From contig NZ_CAHJXL010000001.1 in NCBI RefSeq assembly GCF_903645315.1, forward strand, positions 1,540,001 to 1,604,000: a stretch of 64,000 nt of DNA, in the 5' to 3' direction. The translations under genes were made by a program, and so were the position numbers. The number at the start of each line of letters is the position of its first letter. Within the stretch, counting starts at the first letter, position 1. Below the pieces are notes generated by a model. The model was given only the letters and a program-made list of their open reading frames with translations, searched no databases and was not told the origin of the DNA. This DNA is from Victivallis sp. Marseille-Q1083 (GTDB taxonomy: Bacteria > Verrucomicrobiota > Lentisphaeria > Victivallales > Victivallaceae). This document shows, in pieces, positions 1 through 8,809 of the stretch.

Positions 1-274
1 GATGATCTTCAACCCGGACGGCGAACTCTACGACGGGCGCAACCGGGATTCCTCCTGGTCGCTCGAAGCCTATACCGTCGGAACGCAACAGGACGAGCGG
101 GGCTGGACGCTGGAGCTGGCGCTGCCGCTGGCGCAGTTCAATTTCACCGCGCCGCTGGAGTTGAACCTGGGGTGTTCCGATTATCCGGCCGGAAAACTTG
201 CCAATCTCTTCCGGACCGGCGGCAGTTTCCACAACCGGAGCGCATTGCAGCCGGTGATCGGACGAGCCGACTGA
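1..274 (+). CDS. C-terminal end of a CBM9-like carbohydrate-binding protein (partial)
   Basis: Only the last 90 or so residues are in the window; the frame is open at the left edge, so the true start lies outside. The visible part (W-x-L-E-A-Y, then G-W-T-L-E-L-A-L-P-L) has the alternating beta-strand pattern of the CBM9-like sugar-binding fold that often ends large secreted glycosidases in this phylum. The 1019-residue glycosidase at 22005-25064 ends in a comparable domain. The parent enzyme cannot be identified. It is followed by a GH16 gene on the same strand about 130 bases downstream, which fits a polysaccharide-utilisation locus. Confidence 0.55.
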   Translation, partial: MIFNPDGELYDGRNRDSSWSLEAYTVGTQQDERGWTLELALPLAQFNFTAPLELNLGCSDYPAGKLANLFRTGGSFHNRSALQPVIGRAD

Positions 275-401
275 TTCATTCCATTCCGGCGTAAAATCCG
301 TTCCAACGGGTTGAAACGGCGGTCGGGCGGTTGCAATCCGGTCCGAATTATTTTATAGTAAACGCCGAGACAGGAAAACACTTTTGCGAAGGAGCGAGAA
401 G

Positions 402-2027
402 ATGAACCGATTCCGGATTATGGCATGCGGTATGCTGCTGGCGGCGGCCGGCTGCAGCGCGCTTCCGCCGGCGGAAGATTCCGCGGCGAACAGCGATCGG
501 CTGGTCGTCGCCGATTTCACCCGGGAAGCGGCGCCAGCCAATTTGAAAGTCAAACCCTCGGTGACGGTCGCGGCCGCACCGGACAACGGGCTGCTGGTGT
601 CGATTCCGGCCCTGACGCCGGAAGAACGCTGGCCCGGCATCATCCTGTCGACCGCCCGACTGCCGCAGCGGGATTTCAGCCATTTCCCGACGCTGCTGCT
701 GGACATCGCGCCGGAACAGGGCGATAATTTTTCCATGGAAATCGCTTTGTACAACAGCGCCGGCGAGGCGGGTTATGCCAAAATCCAACCCGGCGACGCC
801 CAGACGGCGGAACGTCAGGTGGTGGTGGTCAATCTGGATGAAATCGCCATCGACAAGCATGACATCCGGGAAATTCATCTCTTCCACTCCCAGGTTCCCG
901 AACCGATCCGTTATGAATTGTATCAGGTTTTCCTGCAGGGCAAGGATCTCGGGGAACAACTGGCCGGTCAAATGACACTGCTGGAACAGATCGCCGCCAC
1001 CGCCGTCGCCCCGGATTTGCGGAAAACGGCGGCGAACAAGCTGCAAGAGCTCAAGGGAAGCCGGGAGCTGCTGTTCACGGCCGGCGAAACCGGGCGGGCC
1101 GCGTTTCGCACGCTGCTGAACGATACCGGCGACTGGCTGAAAGCGAACGAAACGGCTTATTACGCCGCGTTGTGTCCGCCGGAACTGGTGACGGTCGACC
1201 ATACCCCGGCGCCCAGACACCGGCAGGACAGCCGGGGACGGGAGATGCAACTGGTCTGGCAGGATGAATTTGACGGCAGCGGTTTGCCGGATCCGTCCAA
1301 ATGGAATTACGAAGTGGGTTTCGTCCGCAACGGTGAACGGCAATTCTATACCGAAGCGCGCGAAAAGAACGTGCGGCAGGAAAACGGCTATCTGCTGATC
1401 CAGTCACACAAGGAATCCCTGCCGCTGCCGGAAGGTCAGCCGCTCCGGGGAGAGGGCTGGCCGGCAACCATCGAATACACCTCCGGCAGCATCACCACCC
1501 ACCGGCTGGCCAGTTGGTCGGCCGGCCGGATCGAAGTCCGGGCGATGCTGCCCGGCGGGCGCGGAATCTGGCCGGCCATCTGGCTGCTCGGAGAAAACAT
1601 CGACACGGCCGGCTATCCGGCCTGCGGAGAAATCGACATCATGGAATATGTCGGCTATGAACCGGAACGAATTTACGGTACCGTCCACATTGCCGGTTCG
1701 CCGAATCCCTACCCGCTGACCTCGCGCGGCGACAGTATTTTCGTCGAGCGGCCGGATTTGACTTATCATGTTTATGCGGTGGAATGGGACCGGGACGGCC
1801 TCCGTCTCTTCGTTGATGACCAGCAATATTTCGAGTATTCCAGTGAGCAGGCACTTCAACTGACCAACGGCACCCCGTGGCCGTTCAATCTGCCGCAATA
1901 TCTGATTCTCAATACGGCGGTCGGCGGCAGTTGGGGCGGTGCCCAGGGAATCGACGACAGTATTTTCCCGGCCGATTACAAAATCGATTATGTCCGGGTC
2001 TACGAGCCGGTTGCGGCTCAACCATGA
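402..2027 (+). CDS. GH16 family endo-beta-glucanase-like lipoprotein
   Basis: Predicted outer-membrane or periplasmic lipoprotein that hydrolyses beta-1,3/1,4-glucans or related galactans. The start at 402 is preferred because AAGGAG lies at 389-394; a TTG 18 bases upstream is in frame but overlaps this ribosome site. A hydrophobic leader ends in a lipobox (L-A-A-A-G-C). Residues about 25-270 form an N-terminal beta-rich region, possibly a carbohydrate-binding domain. The C-terminal 270 residues are a GH16 jelly roll with the catalytic E-x-D-x-x-E motif at E410, D412, E415 (nucleophile, assisting Asp, acid/base). It also has the W-x-D-E-F-D-G entry motif and the final D-Y-V-R-V-Y-E strand. 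The exact polymer is not readable from sequence. A strong terminator follows. Confidence 0.88.
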   Translation: MNRFRIMACGMLLAAAGCSALPPAEDSAANSDRLVVADFTREAAPANLKVKPSVTVAAAPDNGLLVSIPALTPEERWPGIILSTARLPQRDFSHFPTLLLDIAPEQGDNFSMEIALYNSAGEAGYAKIQPGDAQTAERQVVVVNLDEIAIDKHDIREIHLFHSQVPEPIRYELYQVFLQGKDLGEQLAGQMTLLEQIAATAVAPDLRKTAANKLQELKGSRELLFTAGETGRAAFRTLLNDTGDWLKANETAYYAALCPPELVTVDHTPAPRHRQDSRGREMQLVWQDEFDGSGLPDPSKWNYEVGFVRNGERQFYTEAREKNVRQENGYLLIQSHKESLPLPEGQPLRGEGWPATIEYTSGSITTHRLASWSAGRIEVRAMLPGGRGIWPAIWLLGENIDTAGYPACGEIDIMEYVGYEPERIYGTVHIAGSPNPYPLTSRGDSIFVERPDLTYHVYAVEWDRDGLRLFVDDQQYFEYSSEQALQLTNGTPWPFNLPQYLILNTAVGGSWGGAQGIDDSIFPADYKIDYVRVYEPVAAQP

Positions 2028-2117
2028 AACCGCAGATTCCGCTGGGCGCTCCGGAGCCACCGGGCGATTGACGACTGCTGCCAGCGGTATAACAAGATTT
2101 CAGCGACAAGTGGATCC

Positions 2118-2166
2118 AAACAAAAGTTGACGTTCCGGGGGCGACCCGGAACGTCAACTTTTGTTT
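2118..2166. terminator. Bidirectional intrinsic terminator
   Basis: A perfect 22-bp inverted repeat (2118-2139 against 2145-2166) with a 5-base loop. The stem begins with A-rich and ends with T-rich sequence, so it has a U-tract in either direction. It sits between the convergent GH16 gene and nrdG and should end both transcripts. Confidence 0.92.
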
Positions 2167-2193
2167 CAGGATGTAAAAACAGCGGAATCGTAA

Positions 2194-2907
2194 TTATTTC
2201 AAAATCAAACCATTCAAACCACGCACCTGCGTCCGCCCAAGCGCTCTGGCCAAATGCACCAGTTCGGAATCACTGTAGGTCGGCCGTTGCGGCAACGTCT
2301 CATCGATCACCTCGACCGGATTGAATTGCTGCAACGTCCAGTCGGCGACTCCGAGCGCATCCAATTCCCGCCGCATCGCGTTCAAGTCTTCCGGCGACAG
2401 CAAGTCCCGGTGGACGGTAGTACGGACATCCAGTTGAATGCCCTGCTCCAAAGCAAAACGGATCACTTGCTTGACTCGTTCGGCACAATCCGGCAGCGCG
2501 CTGCCGGTCAAGGCGGCATAACGGCCGGACGGCGCTTTGAAATCAACCCCGAGCGCATCGAGCCCGCCCTCCTGGTGCAACTGCTCGATCACCGCCGGAA
2601 GGCTGCCGTTGGTATCGATTTTGATATCGAATCCCAGTTGCTTGCCCTTGACGGCGAAAGCGCCCAAACCCGGCTGCAAAGTCGGTTCCCCGCCGCTGAT
2701 GACCACTCCGTCGAGCTTGCCGACCCGCCGGTTCAGAAAATTGAAGACGGCCGTCTCGGTGATGCGCGGTTGACTGGCCGGATCAAAAACCAGGCAGGGA
2801 TTGTGGCAGAACGGACAGCGGAAATTGCAGCCGCCGACAAACAACACGCACCCCAGATGAGCCGGAAAATCGACGAGAGTGAATTTATATAATCCACGAA
2901 TATCCAT
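2194..2907 (-). CDS. nrdG: Anaerobic ribonucleotide reductase activating protein (radical SAM)
   Basis: Radical-SAM activase that uses a 4Fe-4S cluster and S-adenosylmethionine to place a glycyl radical on class III ribonucleotide reductase. The CxxxCxxC cluster motif is C27, C31, C34 in the context G-G-C-N-F-R-C-P-F-C-H-N-P. A glycine-rich S-G-G-E-P-T motif (SAM binding) lies near residue 95. At 237 residues it is longer than Escherichia coli NrdG (about 154) and resembles the long NrdG form of many anaerobes (COG1180-like). It is the last gene of the minus-strand order nrdD, small glycyl-radical protein, nrdG, so its substrate here is presumably the 46-residue neighbour. Confidence 0.9.
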   Translation of the reverse strand: MDIRGLYKFTLVDFPAHLGCVLFVGGCNFRCPFCHNPCLVFDPASQPRITETAVFNFLNRRVGKLDGVVISGGEPTLQPGLGAFAVKGKQLGFDIKIDTNGSLPAVIEQLHQEGGLDALGVDFKAPSGRYAALTGSALPDCAERVKQVIRFALEQGIQLDVRTTVHRDLLSPEDLNAMRRELDALGVADWTLQQFNPVEVIDETLPQRPTYSDSELVHLARALGRTQVRGLNGLILK

Positions 2908-3006
2908 TTGAATTCTCTTGCAATATCGACGGAAAAACGCCGACGGTTCAAAAAAAATCGCACCAAGCTGCGCTGCCCGGTGCGAAAAGCAGAATCGGCG
3001 AAAAAA

Positions 3007-3147
3007 TTATTTTTCGCAACCGCAACCTACTTCATAGGTCTTGCGGTCCTTGAACTCTTCCTTCTTGCCCTTGTTCCAGTTGGACACCGGCCGGAAATAG
3101 CCGCAAACTCTGCTGTACACTTCAGTTTTTTCTCCGCACTTAGCCAT
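3007..3147 (-). CDS. 46-residue glycyl-radical protein: detached C-terminus of NrdD
   Basis: This small gene encodes what is normally the C-terminal tail of class III ribonucleotide reductase. It begins M-A-K-C-G-E-K-T-E-V-Y-S-R-V-C-G-Y-F and continues with R-P-V-S-N-W-N-K-G-K-K-E-E-F. R-V-C-G-Y is the glycyl-radical loop, placing the radical on Gly16. C4 matches the last Cys of the family zinc ribbon, and three cysteines near the end are unusual. It has its own ribosome site (AAGGAG, 7 bases before the ATG). It is separated from the nrdD stop by 57 bases, in the same frame but with a second in-frame TAA just before its ATG, so it cannot be readthrough. It presumably docks on NrdD and is activated by NrdG. 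The two-chain arrangement is inference from sequence. Confidence 0.85.
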   Translation of the reverse strand: MAKCGEKTEVYSRVCGYFRPVSNWNKGKKEEFKDRKTYEVGCGCEK

Positions 3148-3204
3148 TTTTTACTCCTTCAATTTGGATGTTGTCCCGCCGTTTTCGACGGAATGAATAA
3201 TTCT

Positions 3205-5178
3205 TTATGCTTCCAACGGGCACTCGGCATGTTCCCCCGGGATGTAGCCATGAACCGGACAGATGCTGAATGACGGCGTCAGCGTGAAATACGGAATATG
3301 ATAATTTTCGGCCATGCGGCGAATCAGGCTGGCCACCTGCCTGCCGCTGTCGAGCTTCTCGCCGACAAAAGCGTGAAACACGGTACCGCCGGTATAAGCG
3401 GCCTGCAGCGGCTCCTGCAAATCGAGCGCCTCGAACAAATCCGCCGTGTAACCGACCGGCAACTGCGTCGAATTGGTATAATACGGCGTCGCGTCGCCGG
3501 CACAGATAATATTCGGGAATTTCTTGCGGTCCAGCCGGGCCAGCCGGAAACTGGTCCCCTCCGCCGGCGTCGCTTCCAGATTGTAGATGTGGCCGCTGGC
3601 CTCCTGGAAATCCTGAATTTTCTTCTTCATATGCTGCAGCACCCGCTGCGCGAAATCCCGCCCCTCTCCATCGCAGATCGAGCAGCCGAGGAAATTCAGA
3701 CACGCTTCGTTCATGCCGACCAGCCCGATGGTGCTGAAATGGTTGTTCAAGGTACCGAGATAAGTTTTCGTATAGGGCAGCAGGTCGCCGTCCAGATAGC
3801 GCTGCACCACCTTGCGCTTGATTTCCAGCGATTCCATCGCCATGATCATCAGCCGGTCCAGCCGGGCGAAGAAGTCCGCTTCGTCCTGGGCCAGGTAACC
3901 GAGCCGCGGCATGTTGATCGTCACCACACCGATCGAACCGGTCTGCTCGCCGGCGCCGAACAGGCCGCCGGTTTTCTTACGCAGTTCGCGGACATCCATC
4001 TGCAGCCGGCAGCACATGCTGCGGACATCGCCGGGATTCAAATCGCTGTTGATAAAGTTCTGGAAGTACGGCAAACCGTATTTGCCGGTCACTTCGAAAA
4101 GCAGCCTGGCGTTGTCGCTTTCCCAGTCGAAATCCTTCGTGACGTTGTAAGTCGGAATCGGGAAGGTGAAAATCCGCCCGTCGCGGTCGCCTTCGGACAT
4201 CACTTCCAGAAACGCCCGGTTGATCAGGTTCATTTCTTCCTGATAATCGCCGTAACAGCCCTCGTCCACCACCTGACCGCCGATGATCACCGGCGAATCT
4301 TTCAAATCCTCCGGCACCACCCAGTCGAAGGTCAAATTGGTGAACGGCGTCTGTCCCCAGCGGCTGGCGATATTCAGTCCGAAAACAAACTGCTGGATGT
4401 TCTGCTTGATCTCCTTGTAGGACAGCCCGTCGTGCCGGACGAACGGCGCCAGCAGCGTATCGAACGAATTGAACGCCTGAGCGCCGGCCCATTCGGTCTG
4501 CAAAGTCGACAGGAAATTGACGATCTGGCCGAGCGCCGTATCGAAATGCTTGGCCGGCGCCGCACTGGCCCGGCCGCCGCGGCCGCGGAACCCCTCCTGC
4601 AGCAGCTGGCGCAGGCTCCAGCCGGCGCAATAACCGACGATGCCGCAGGAAAGATCGTGCAGGTGAAAATCGCCGCTGGAATGCGCCTCGGCGATCTCGG
4701 CCGGATAAATATTGGCCAGCGTATAATTGGCGATCACCGTACCGCTGACATGGTTGAGCAGACTGGCATAGGAATAGCCCGAATTGGAGTTTTCATTGAC
4801 CCGCCAATCCTCGCGGTCGATGTAGCTGGCGACCAATTCCTGGACATCCATCATCAACTGCTTGTGATCGCGCAGTTTGTCGTGCTGGGCGCGATAAAGG
4901 ATGTAAAGTTTGGCCGCTTTGGTCAAGCCGCGTTTGATAAACGCCGCCTCCACCTGGTCCTGAATGACCGCGATATCCGGCACTTCGCTTTCACCGAATC
5001 CTTTGTCGGCCAATTCAAACAGAACATCCTTGCAGATCGTCTTCGCCAATTTGTCATTGGCGGTGCCGGCCGCTTTCAGCGCCTTGCCGGCCGCCAGAGT
5101 AATGCGTTCCGGATCGAAATCGACAATCCGGCCGTCCCGTTTACGAACTTTCGTCAACTGCAACAAATGCTCCGCCAT
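3205..5178 (-). CDS. nrdD: Anaerobic ribonucleoside-triphosphate reductase, catalytic chain lacking the glycyl-radical tail
   Basis: Class III RNR reduces ribonucleoside triphosphates to deoxyribonucleotides without oxygen. Residues about 7-95 are an ATP-cone (V-R-K-R-D-G-R-I-V-D-F-D). The ten-stranded barrel follows with the S-M-C-C-R-L motif that carries the active-site cysteine, and G-S-I-G-V-V-T-I-N-M-P-R. The C-terminus stops after S-I-C-P-V-H-G-Y-I-P-G-E-H-A-E-C-P, i.e. inside the zinc ribbon and before the glycyl-radical loop, which is in the next gene. Without that partner the enzyme should be inactive. The start has a good GGAGG site. It is led by two NrdR-like boxes about 115-160 bases upstream. 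Confidence 0.93.
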   Translation of the reverse strand: MAEHLLQLTKVRKRDGRIVDFDPERITLAAGKALKAAGTANDKLAKTICKDVLFELADKGFGESEVPDIAVIQDQVEAAFIKRGLTKAAKLYILYRAQHDKLRDHKQLMMDVQELVASYIDREDWRVNENSNSGYSYASLLNHVSGTVIANYTLANIYPAEIAEAHSSGDFHLHDLSCGIVGYCAGWSLRQLLQEGFRGRGGRASAAPAKHFDTALGQIVNFLSTLQTEWAGAQAFNSFDTLLAPFVRHDGLSYKEIKQNIQQFVFGLNIASRWGQTPFTNLTFDWVVPEDLKDSPVIIGGQVVDEGCYGDYQEEMNLINRAFLEVMSEGDRDGRIFTFPIPTYNVTKDFDWESDNARLLFEVTGKYGLPYFQNFINSDLNPGDVRSMCCRLQMDVRELRKKTGGLFGAGEQTGSIGVVTINMPRLGYLAQDEADFFARLDRLMIMAMESLEIKRKVVQRYLDGDLLPYTKTYLGTLNNHFSTIGLVGMNEACLNFLGCSICDGEGRDFAQRVLQHMKKKIQDFQEASGHIYNLEATPAEGTSFRLARLDRKKFPNIICAGDATPYYTNSTQLPVGYTADLFEALDLQEPLQAAYTGGTVFHAFVGEKLDSGRQVASLIRRMAENYHIPYFTLTPSFSICPVHGYIPGEHAECPLEA

Positions 5179-5290
5179 TTTCCTCCCCTTCCAGAGTAAT
5201 CAGATCAAAATCTTAACTTTTATGGATTTTATTTAAAATATTTTTTTCGTCCAAGCAATCTTCCATCTAGACAACGGCGCTTAATAAACC

Positions 5291-5336
5291 ACACAATATA
5301 GAATATGTCAAATTAAAAAACCACAATATATAGTAT
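5291..5336. promoter_or_regulatory. Pair of NrdR-like boxes upstream of nrdD
   Basis: Two 16-bp sites match the published NrdR box (ACACWATATATWGTGT): ACACAATATAGAATAT at 5291-5306 (13 of 16) and CCACAATATATAGTAT at 5321-5336 (14 of 16). Their 30-bp offset is close to three helical turns, the usual geometry for cooperative NrdR binding. They lie in a 435-base AT-rich gap between the divergent nrdD and GH4 genes, nearer nrdD. NrdR is an ATP/dATP-sensing repressor of RNR genes; the nrdR gene is not in this window. No other element was recognised in 5179-5613. Confidence 0.75.
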
Positions 5337-5613
5337 AAATTTTCCCAAAGCGCGGTTTTCACTCACACTCAAATACTTAGGACAATGCAAGCGGCAAAGG
5401 CAAAAAAAACGCGATTTTTTTATTGGCCCGGCCTTTTCTTCCGAAATCATTTCCGGAAAGAATCGAACCACCCGCCGGAGCGCGCCCCCAAAAAACAATT
5501 GAAAAAAGCACATCCGTCATATTAATAGCAAATTTATCCTATTTTAATTCCAATGTTCGCAGCTATAGTAAGTTCTACCGTTAAACCAATAACCATATTA
5601 TCGGAGATCTTTC

Positions 5614-6999
5614 ATGAGTGAGCAAACCCAAAGTCACGCTTTTCACACGAAGAAAGCGGAACAACTCGGCATCACCTCGAGTGTCAGCCGGCCATTGAAA
5701 ATCGTCTTCATGGGAGCCGGCAGCGGTTTCTTTCAGCCGCTGCTGACCGACGTCATGAACATCCCCGGCGCCGAAACCGGTGAAGTCGGCATCGTCGACA
5801 TCAATGCCGAGCGGCTGGCGCTGGCCGAACAACTCGGCAACAAAATTCTCAAGGCAATGGGCAAAACCGGCTGGAAACTGACGGCCACGACCAACCGGCT
5901 GGAAGTGCTGCCCGGCGCCGACTACGTCATCAACTGCATCGAAGTCAGCGGCACCTCCTGCGTCCGTTTCGACAATGACATTCCGGCGGAATACGGCGTG
6001 CATCAATGCATCGGCGACACCATCGGACCGGGCGGGCTGTTCAAGGCGTTGCGTACCGTGCCGGTTTTCCTGGCCCTGCTGAAAGATGTCGAGAAATACT
6101 GTCCGGATGCCTGGGTTTTGAATTACACCAACCCGATGAGCATCCTCTGCCTGGCCGCCGCCCGCTATTCGAAAGCGAAAGTCATCGGCCTGTGCCACAG
6201 CGTCCAGGGTTCCAGCCACACGCTGGCCACTTACCTGGACATCCCTTACCCGGAATTGCAGTGGCGCTGCGCCGGCATCAATCATCTGGCCTGGTTCGTC
6301 GAATTGAGCCACAAAGGACGCGACCTCTATCCGCTCCTGAAAGAAAAAGCCCGGACCGATGCCGAATTTCTGGCCCAGGATCCGATCCGGCTGGATATGA
6401 TGCTCTACTTCGACCATTTCGTCACCGAATCCAGCGGCCATTTCAGCGAATACCTGCCCTACTACCGGAAACGCCCGGAGCTGATCGCCAAACATTGCGG
6501 CAAAGGCTACCTCGGGGAGAGCTCCTTCTACGCCGACAACTGGCCGACCTGGCGCCAGGATTGCGACCAGCGCCGCCGCGCCTGGGTCGACGGCGAGAAG
6601 GAACTCGATCTCGACCGGTCCTGGGAATACGCCAGCTTCATCATCGAAGCGATGGAAACCAACAATCCGTTCAAAATTCACGGCACGGTGATCAATCACG
6701 GCCTGATTCCGAATCTGCCGTGGAACAATGTGGTGGAAGTTCCCTGCTTCGTCAACCGCAACGGCATCAATCCGACCCGATTCGACGACCTGCCGGACCA
6801 TTGCGCGGCGGTCTGCGCCTCCAATTTGCGCATGTTCGACCTGGCCGCCAACGCCTGTATCGAGCGCAGCAAGGATCTGGCGATGAAAGCGCTGCTGCTT
6901 GATCCGCTGACTGCGGCAGTTTGTGCGCCGTCGGAAATCAAGGAGATGACCTACCGGCTGTTCGACGCGGAAAAGGATTTCCTGCCCGACTACAAATAA
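5614..6999 (+). CDS. GH4 family NAD- and metal-dependent alpha-galactosidase-like enzyme
   Basis: Cytoplasmic glycosidase of family GH4, which cleaves by redox-assisted elimination using NAD+ and a divalent metal. The N-terminal dinucleotide fold is visible (M-G-A-G-S-G-F-F, then V-D-I-N-A-E-R). The metal/specificity motif is C-H-S (G-L-C-H-S-V-Q-G), as in MelA-type alpha-galactosidases rather than the CHD or CHE of glucosidase or 6-phospho-beta-glucosidase members, and G-I-N-H-L-A-W-F follows. Length of 461 residues is typical. No signal peptide. It converges on a GH32 gene, and the two share the hairpin at 7028-7060. Exact sugar specificity is inferred only. Confidence 0.87.
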   Translation: MSEQTQSHAFHTKKAEQLGITSSVSRPLKIVFMGAGSGFFQPLLTDVMNIPGAETGEVGIVDINAERLALAEQLGNKILKAMGKTGWKLTATTNRLEVLPGADYVINCIEVSGTSCVRFDNDIPAEYGVHQCIGDTIGPGGLFKALRTVPVFLALLKDVEKYCPDAWVLNYTNPMSILCLAAARYSKAKVIGLCHSVQGSSHTLATYLDIPYPELQWRCAGINHLAWFVELSHKGRDLYPLLKEKARTDAEFLAQDPIRLDMMLYFDHFVTESSGHFSEYLPYYRKRPELIAKHCGKGYLGESSFYADNWPTWRQDCDQRRRAWVDGEKELDLDRSWEYASFIIEAMETNNPFKIHGTVINHGLIPNLPWNNVVEVPCFVNRNGINPTRFDDLPDHCAAVCASNLRMFDLAANACIERSKDLAMKALLLDPLTAAVCAPSEIKEMTYRLFDAEKDFLPDYK

Positions 7000-7027
7000 T
7001 CGGTCGAATAACCATTTCCCTTTCCGA

Positions 7028-7060
7028 ACGGGCCGCCGGTCATTTCCTCCGGCGGCCCGT
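7028..7060. terminator. GC-rich hairpin between convergent GH4 and GH32 genes
   Basis: Perfect 12-bp stem (7028-7039 with 7049-7060) and a 9-base loop, followed by TTTC. It lies just after GH4 and overlaps the last codons of the opposing GH32 gene, so it probably terminates the GH4 transcript. Confidence 0.7.
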
Positions 7061-8698
7061 TTCACGGTTGTGAAGCGGACATCCGACGCCGTCCGATTCC
7101 GTTTGCCAGACCGACCGCAATTCCCGCAGCCGCAGATTCCGCAGCACGCCGCAGCCGCAGCACTGATCGGCAAATGCCAGCGGCCGGCCCGACGACAGTT
7201 CCAAATGTTTGGCAAACCAGATTCGACCTCCGGCGGCAAACAACTCAACGGAGCCGCGGTCGGTCAGAATCCGGAACATTTTCCCGGCGTCGGCCGGCAA
7301 CTCCAGTTCATCGGCGGCAATCCGCAGTTTCCGCTGTTCCGGCTCGAAAGCGACGTCGATACCGCAAACGGAAGCGATCAGCGGCGTTGCCGTTTCCAGT
7401 TCGAATTCGATTTCCCAGCCGCAGTCGTCCGTTTTCAGTTCCAGCAATTCGCGCGGCATGCCATTCCGCACTTCCAGCCGCTCGAACCGCCATTCCCGCC
7501 CCCGCAGCCGGGCCAATTCCCGCACCGGCGCCGCCGCCAGCCGCAACCCTTCCGCCCGGCGTTGCAGCGTCAATTCCACCGGCACGGTCATACTCTGGCT
7601 GAAACAGCCGCCGCCGCGCGCTTCTCCCCAAGTCAACCAGGCGATGAATATCCGGCGGCCGTCCGGCGCATGCGACCAGCTCTGGCCGGCATAGGCACAG
7701 CCTTCTCCGGAGCGGTTGAACAGGGCGAAAGGACCGCTTTCCGGCACGAACGACACGCCGTCGAAGTCGCCGATCCAATAACGGCCGTTGGCGCCCCAGA
7801 AAATAAACTTGACCGCGCCCGCCTCCCCCGCCACCGGCAGCGCGAAGCAACCGGGACATTCCCGTTCGCCCGGCAACAGCAATTCCCGGCCGGATTCCCG
7901 CCAGTGCAGCAAATCGCCGGAACGGTACAACTGATATGTTTTCCGGCTCCGGTCGCCCAGATAAAGCGCCAAGATCCAGTCACCGGAAACCGGGTCCTGA
8001 AAAAGATTCGGATCCCGGGCGTCTTCGAACGCCGGCAGGACGGGATTTCCCGGATATTTAGCGAAGGTCCGGCCGCCGTCCCGGCTGTAAGCCAGGCATT
8101 GACAGCAAGTTTCACCGGCCGCGGTGTAAAAGAGCAATACCGGCGGCCGACTCCCGTCCCCCAGGCCGGAAACATTGGCCTCGTCCACCACCGCGCTACC
8201 GGAAAACATCGTTCCGAAATCATCCGGTGCCAGCACGTCCCCCCACTCTTCCCAATGCAGCAAATCGGCACTGACCGCATGACCCCAGTGCATATTGCCC
8301 CAGTTGATGCCGTAGGGATTGTGCTGATAAAACAAATGCCAGCGGCCCTCGAGGAAAAACAAGCCGTTCGGATCGTTGAGCCAGCCGCGCCGGCTGGAAA
8401 AATGCCACTGCGGCCGGCCGACGCCGGCGTAACGATCCGGCGCCGCCGGATAGGCATTGGTAAAATGGAAATCGACGGCACAGTCGCCGGAATACTCGAC
8501 CGTCACCTCACTTCCCGCCGGCGCCGGCGACACGCCGCAGGCGATAAAATCATACGCATCCCAACTGCCCGCTTCGAAGGTAAAATATCCCGGCGAGGCG
8601 CTGTTGGCCGACGCCGGCCAGCGCACCGTTATTTTCGGTGCGCCATTTTTCACCGGCACCAGATAGTAAACGCCCTCGATCCGCAAAATCCGCTCCAT
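7040..8698 (-). CDS. GH32 family fructosidase (levanase/invertase type)
   Basis: Hydrolyses beta-fructoside bonds in sucrose, inulin or levan. All three GH32 signatures are present: W-L-N-D-P-N-G at residues 106-112 (nucleophile D109), R-D-P at 228-230 and E-C-P at 280-282 (acid/base E280). The five-bladed propeller is preceded by about 90 extra residues forming a small beta-rich N-terminal domain and followed by the usual C-terminal beta-sandwich, giving 552 residues. No signal peptide, so it likely acts in the cytoplasm on imported oligosaccharides. It is divergent from the AraC gene at 8810, its probable regulator. The ribosome site is GGGAGATGAGCG before the ATG. Confidence 0.93.
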   Translation of the reverse strand: MERILRIEGVYYLVPVKNGAPKITVRWPASANSASPGYFTFEAGSWDAYDFIACGVSPAPAGSEVTVEYSGDCAVDFHFTNAYPAAPDRYAGVGRPQWHFSSRRGWLNDPNGLFFLEGRWHLFYQHNPYGINWGNMHWGHAVSADLLHWEEWGDVLAPDDFGTMFSGSAVVDEANVSGLGDGSRPPVLLFYTAAGETCCQCLAYSRDGGRTFAKYPGNPVLPAFEDARDPNLFQDPVSGDWILALYLGDRSRKTYQLYRSGDLLHWRESGRELLLPGERECPGCFALPVAGEAGAVKFIFWGANGRYWIGDFDGVSFVPESGPFALFNRSGEGCAYAGQSWSHAPDGRRIFIAWLTWGEARGGGCFSQSMTVPVELTLQRRAEGLRLAAAPVRELARLRGREWRFERLEVRNGMPRELLELKTDDCGWEIEFELETATPLIASVCGIDVAFEPEQRKLRIAADELELPADAGKMFRILTDRGSVELFAAGGRIWFAKHLELSSGRPLAFADQCCGCGVLRNLRLRELRSVWQTESDGVGCPLHNRETGRRRK

Positions 8699-8809
8699 CG
8701 CTCATCTCCCGGTTGAAAGTTGCACAAATACGTGATATTCTCTTTTCAGTCGTTCCGTTACAATAATTTATCCAAACAGTTATAACAAGTGTAAAAAGGC
8801 GCCTAAATT

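Noticed and set aside
348-1343. Long minus-strand frames opposite the GH16 gene
   Set aside because: Composition is typical of antisense shadow (Arg/Gln/Ala-rich, no motifs), and the plus-strand GH16 is certain.
3148-3204. Stop-codon readthrough or selenocysteine joining nrdD to the glycyl-radical tail
   Set aside because: The stop is TAA, a second in-frame TAA lies just before the small gene's ATG, and a strong separate ribosome site is present.
5581-7248. 555-codon minus-strand frame over GH4
   Set aside because: No family pattern and no ribosome site; the opposite strand encodes a clear GH4 enzyme.
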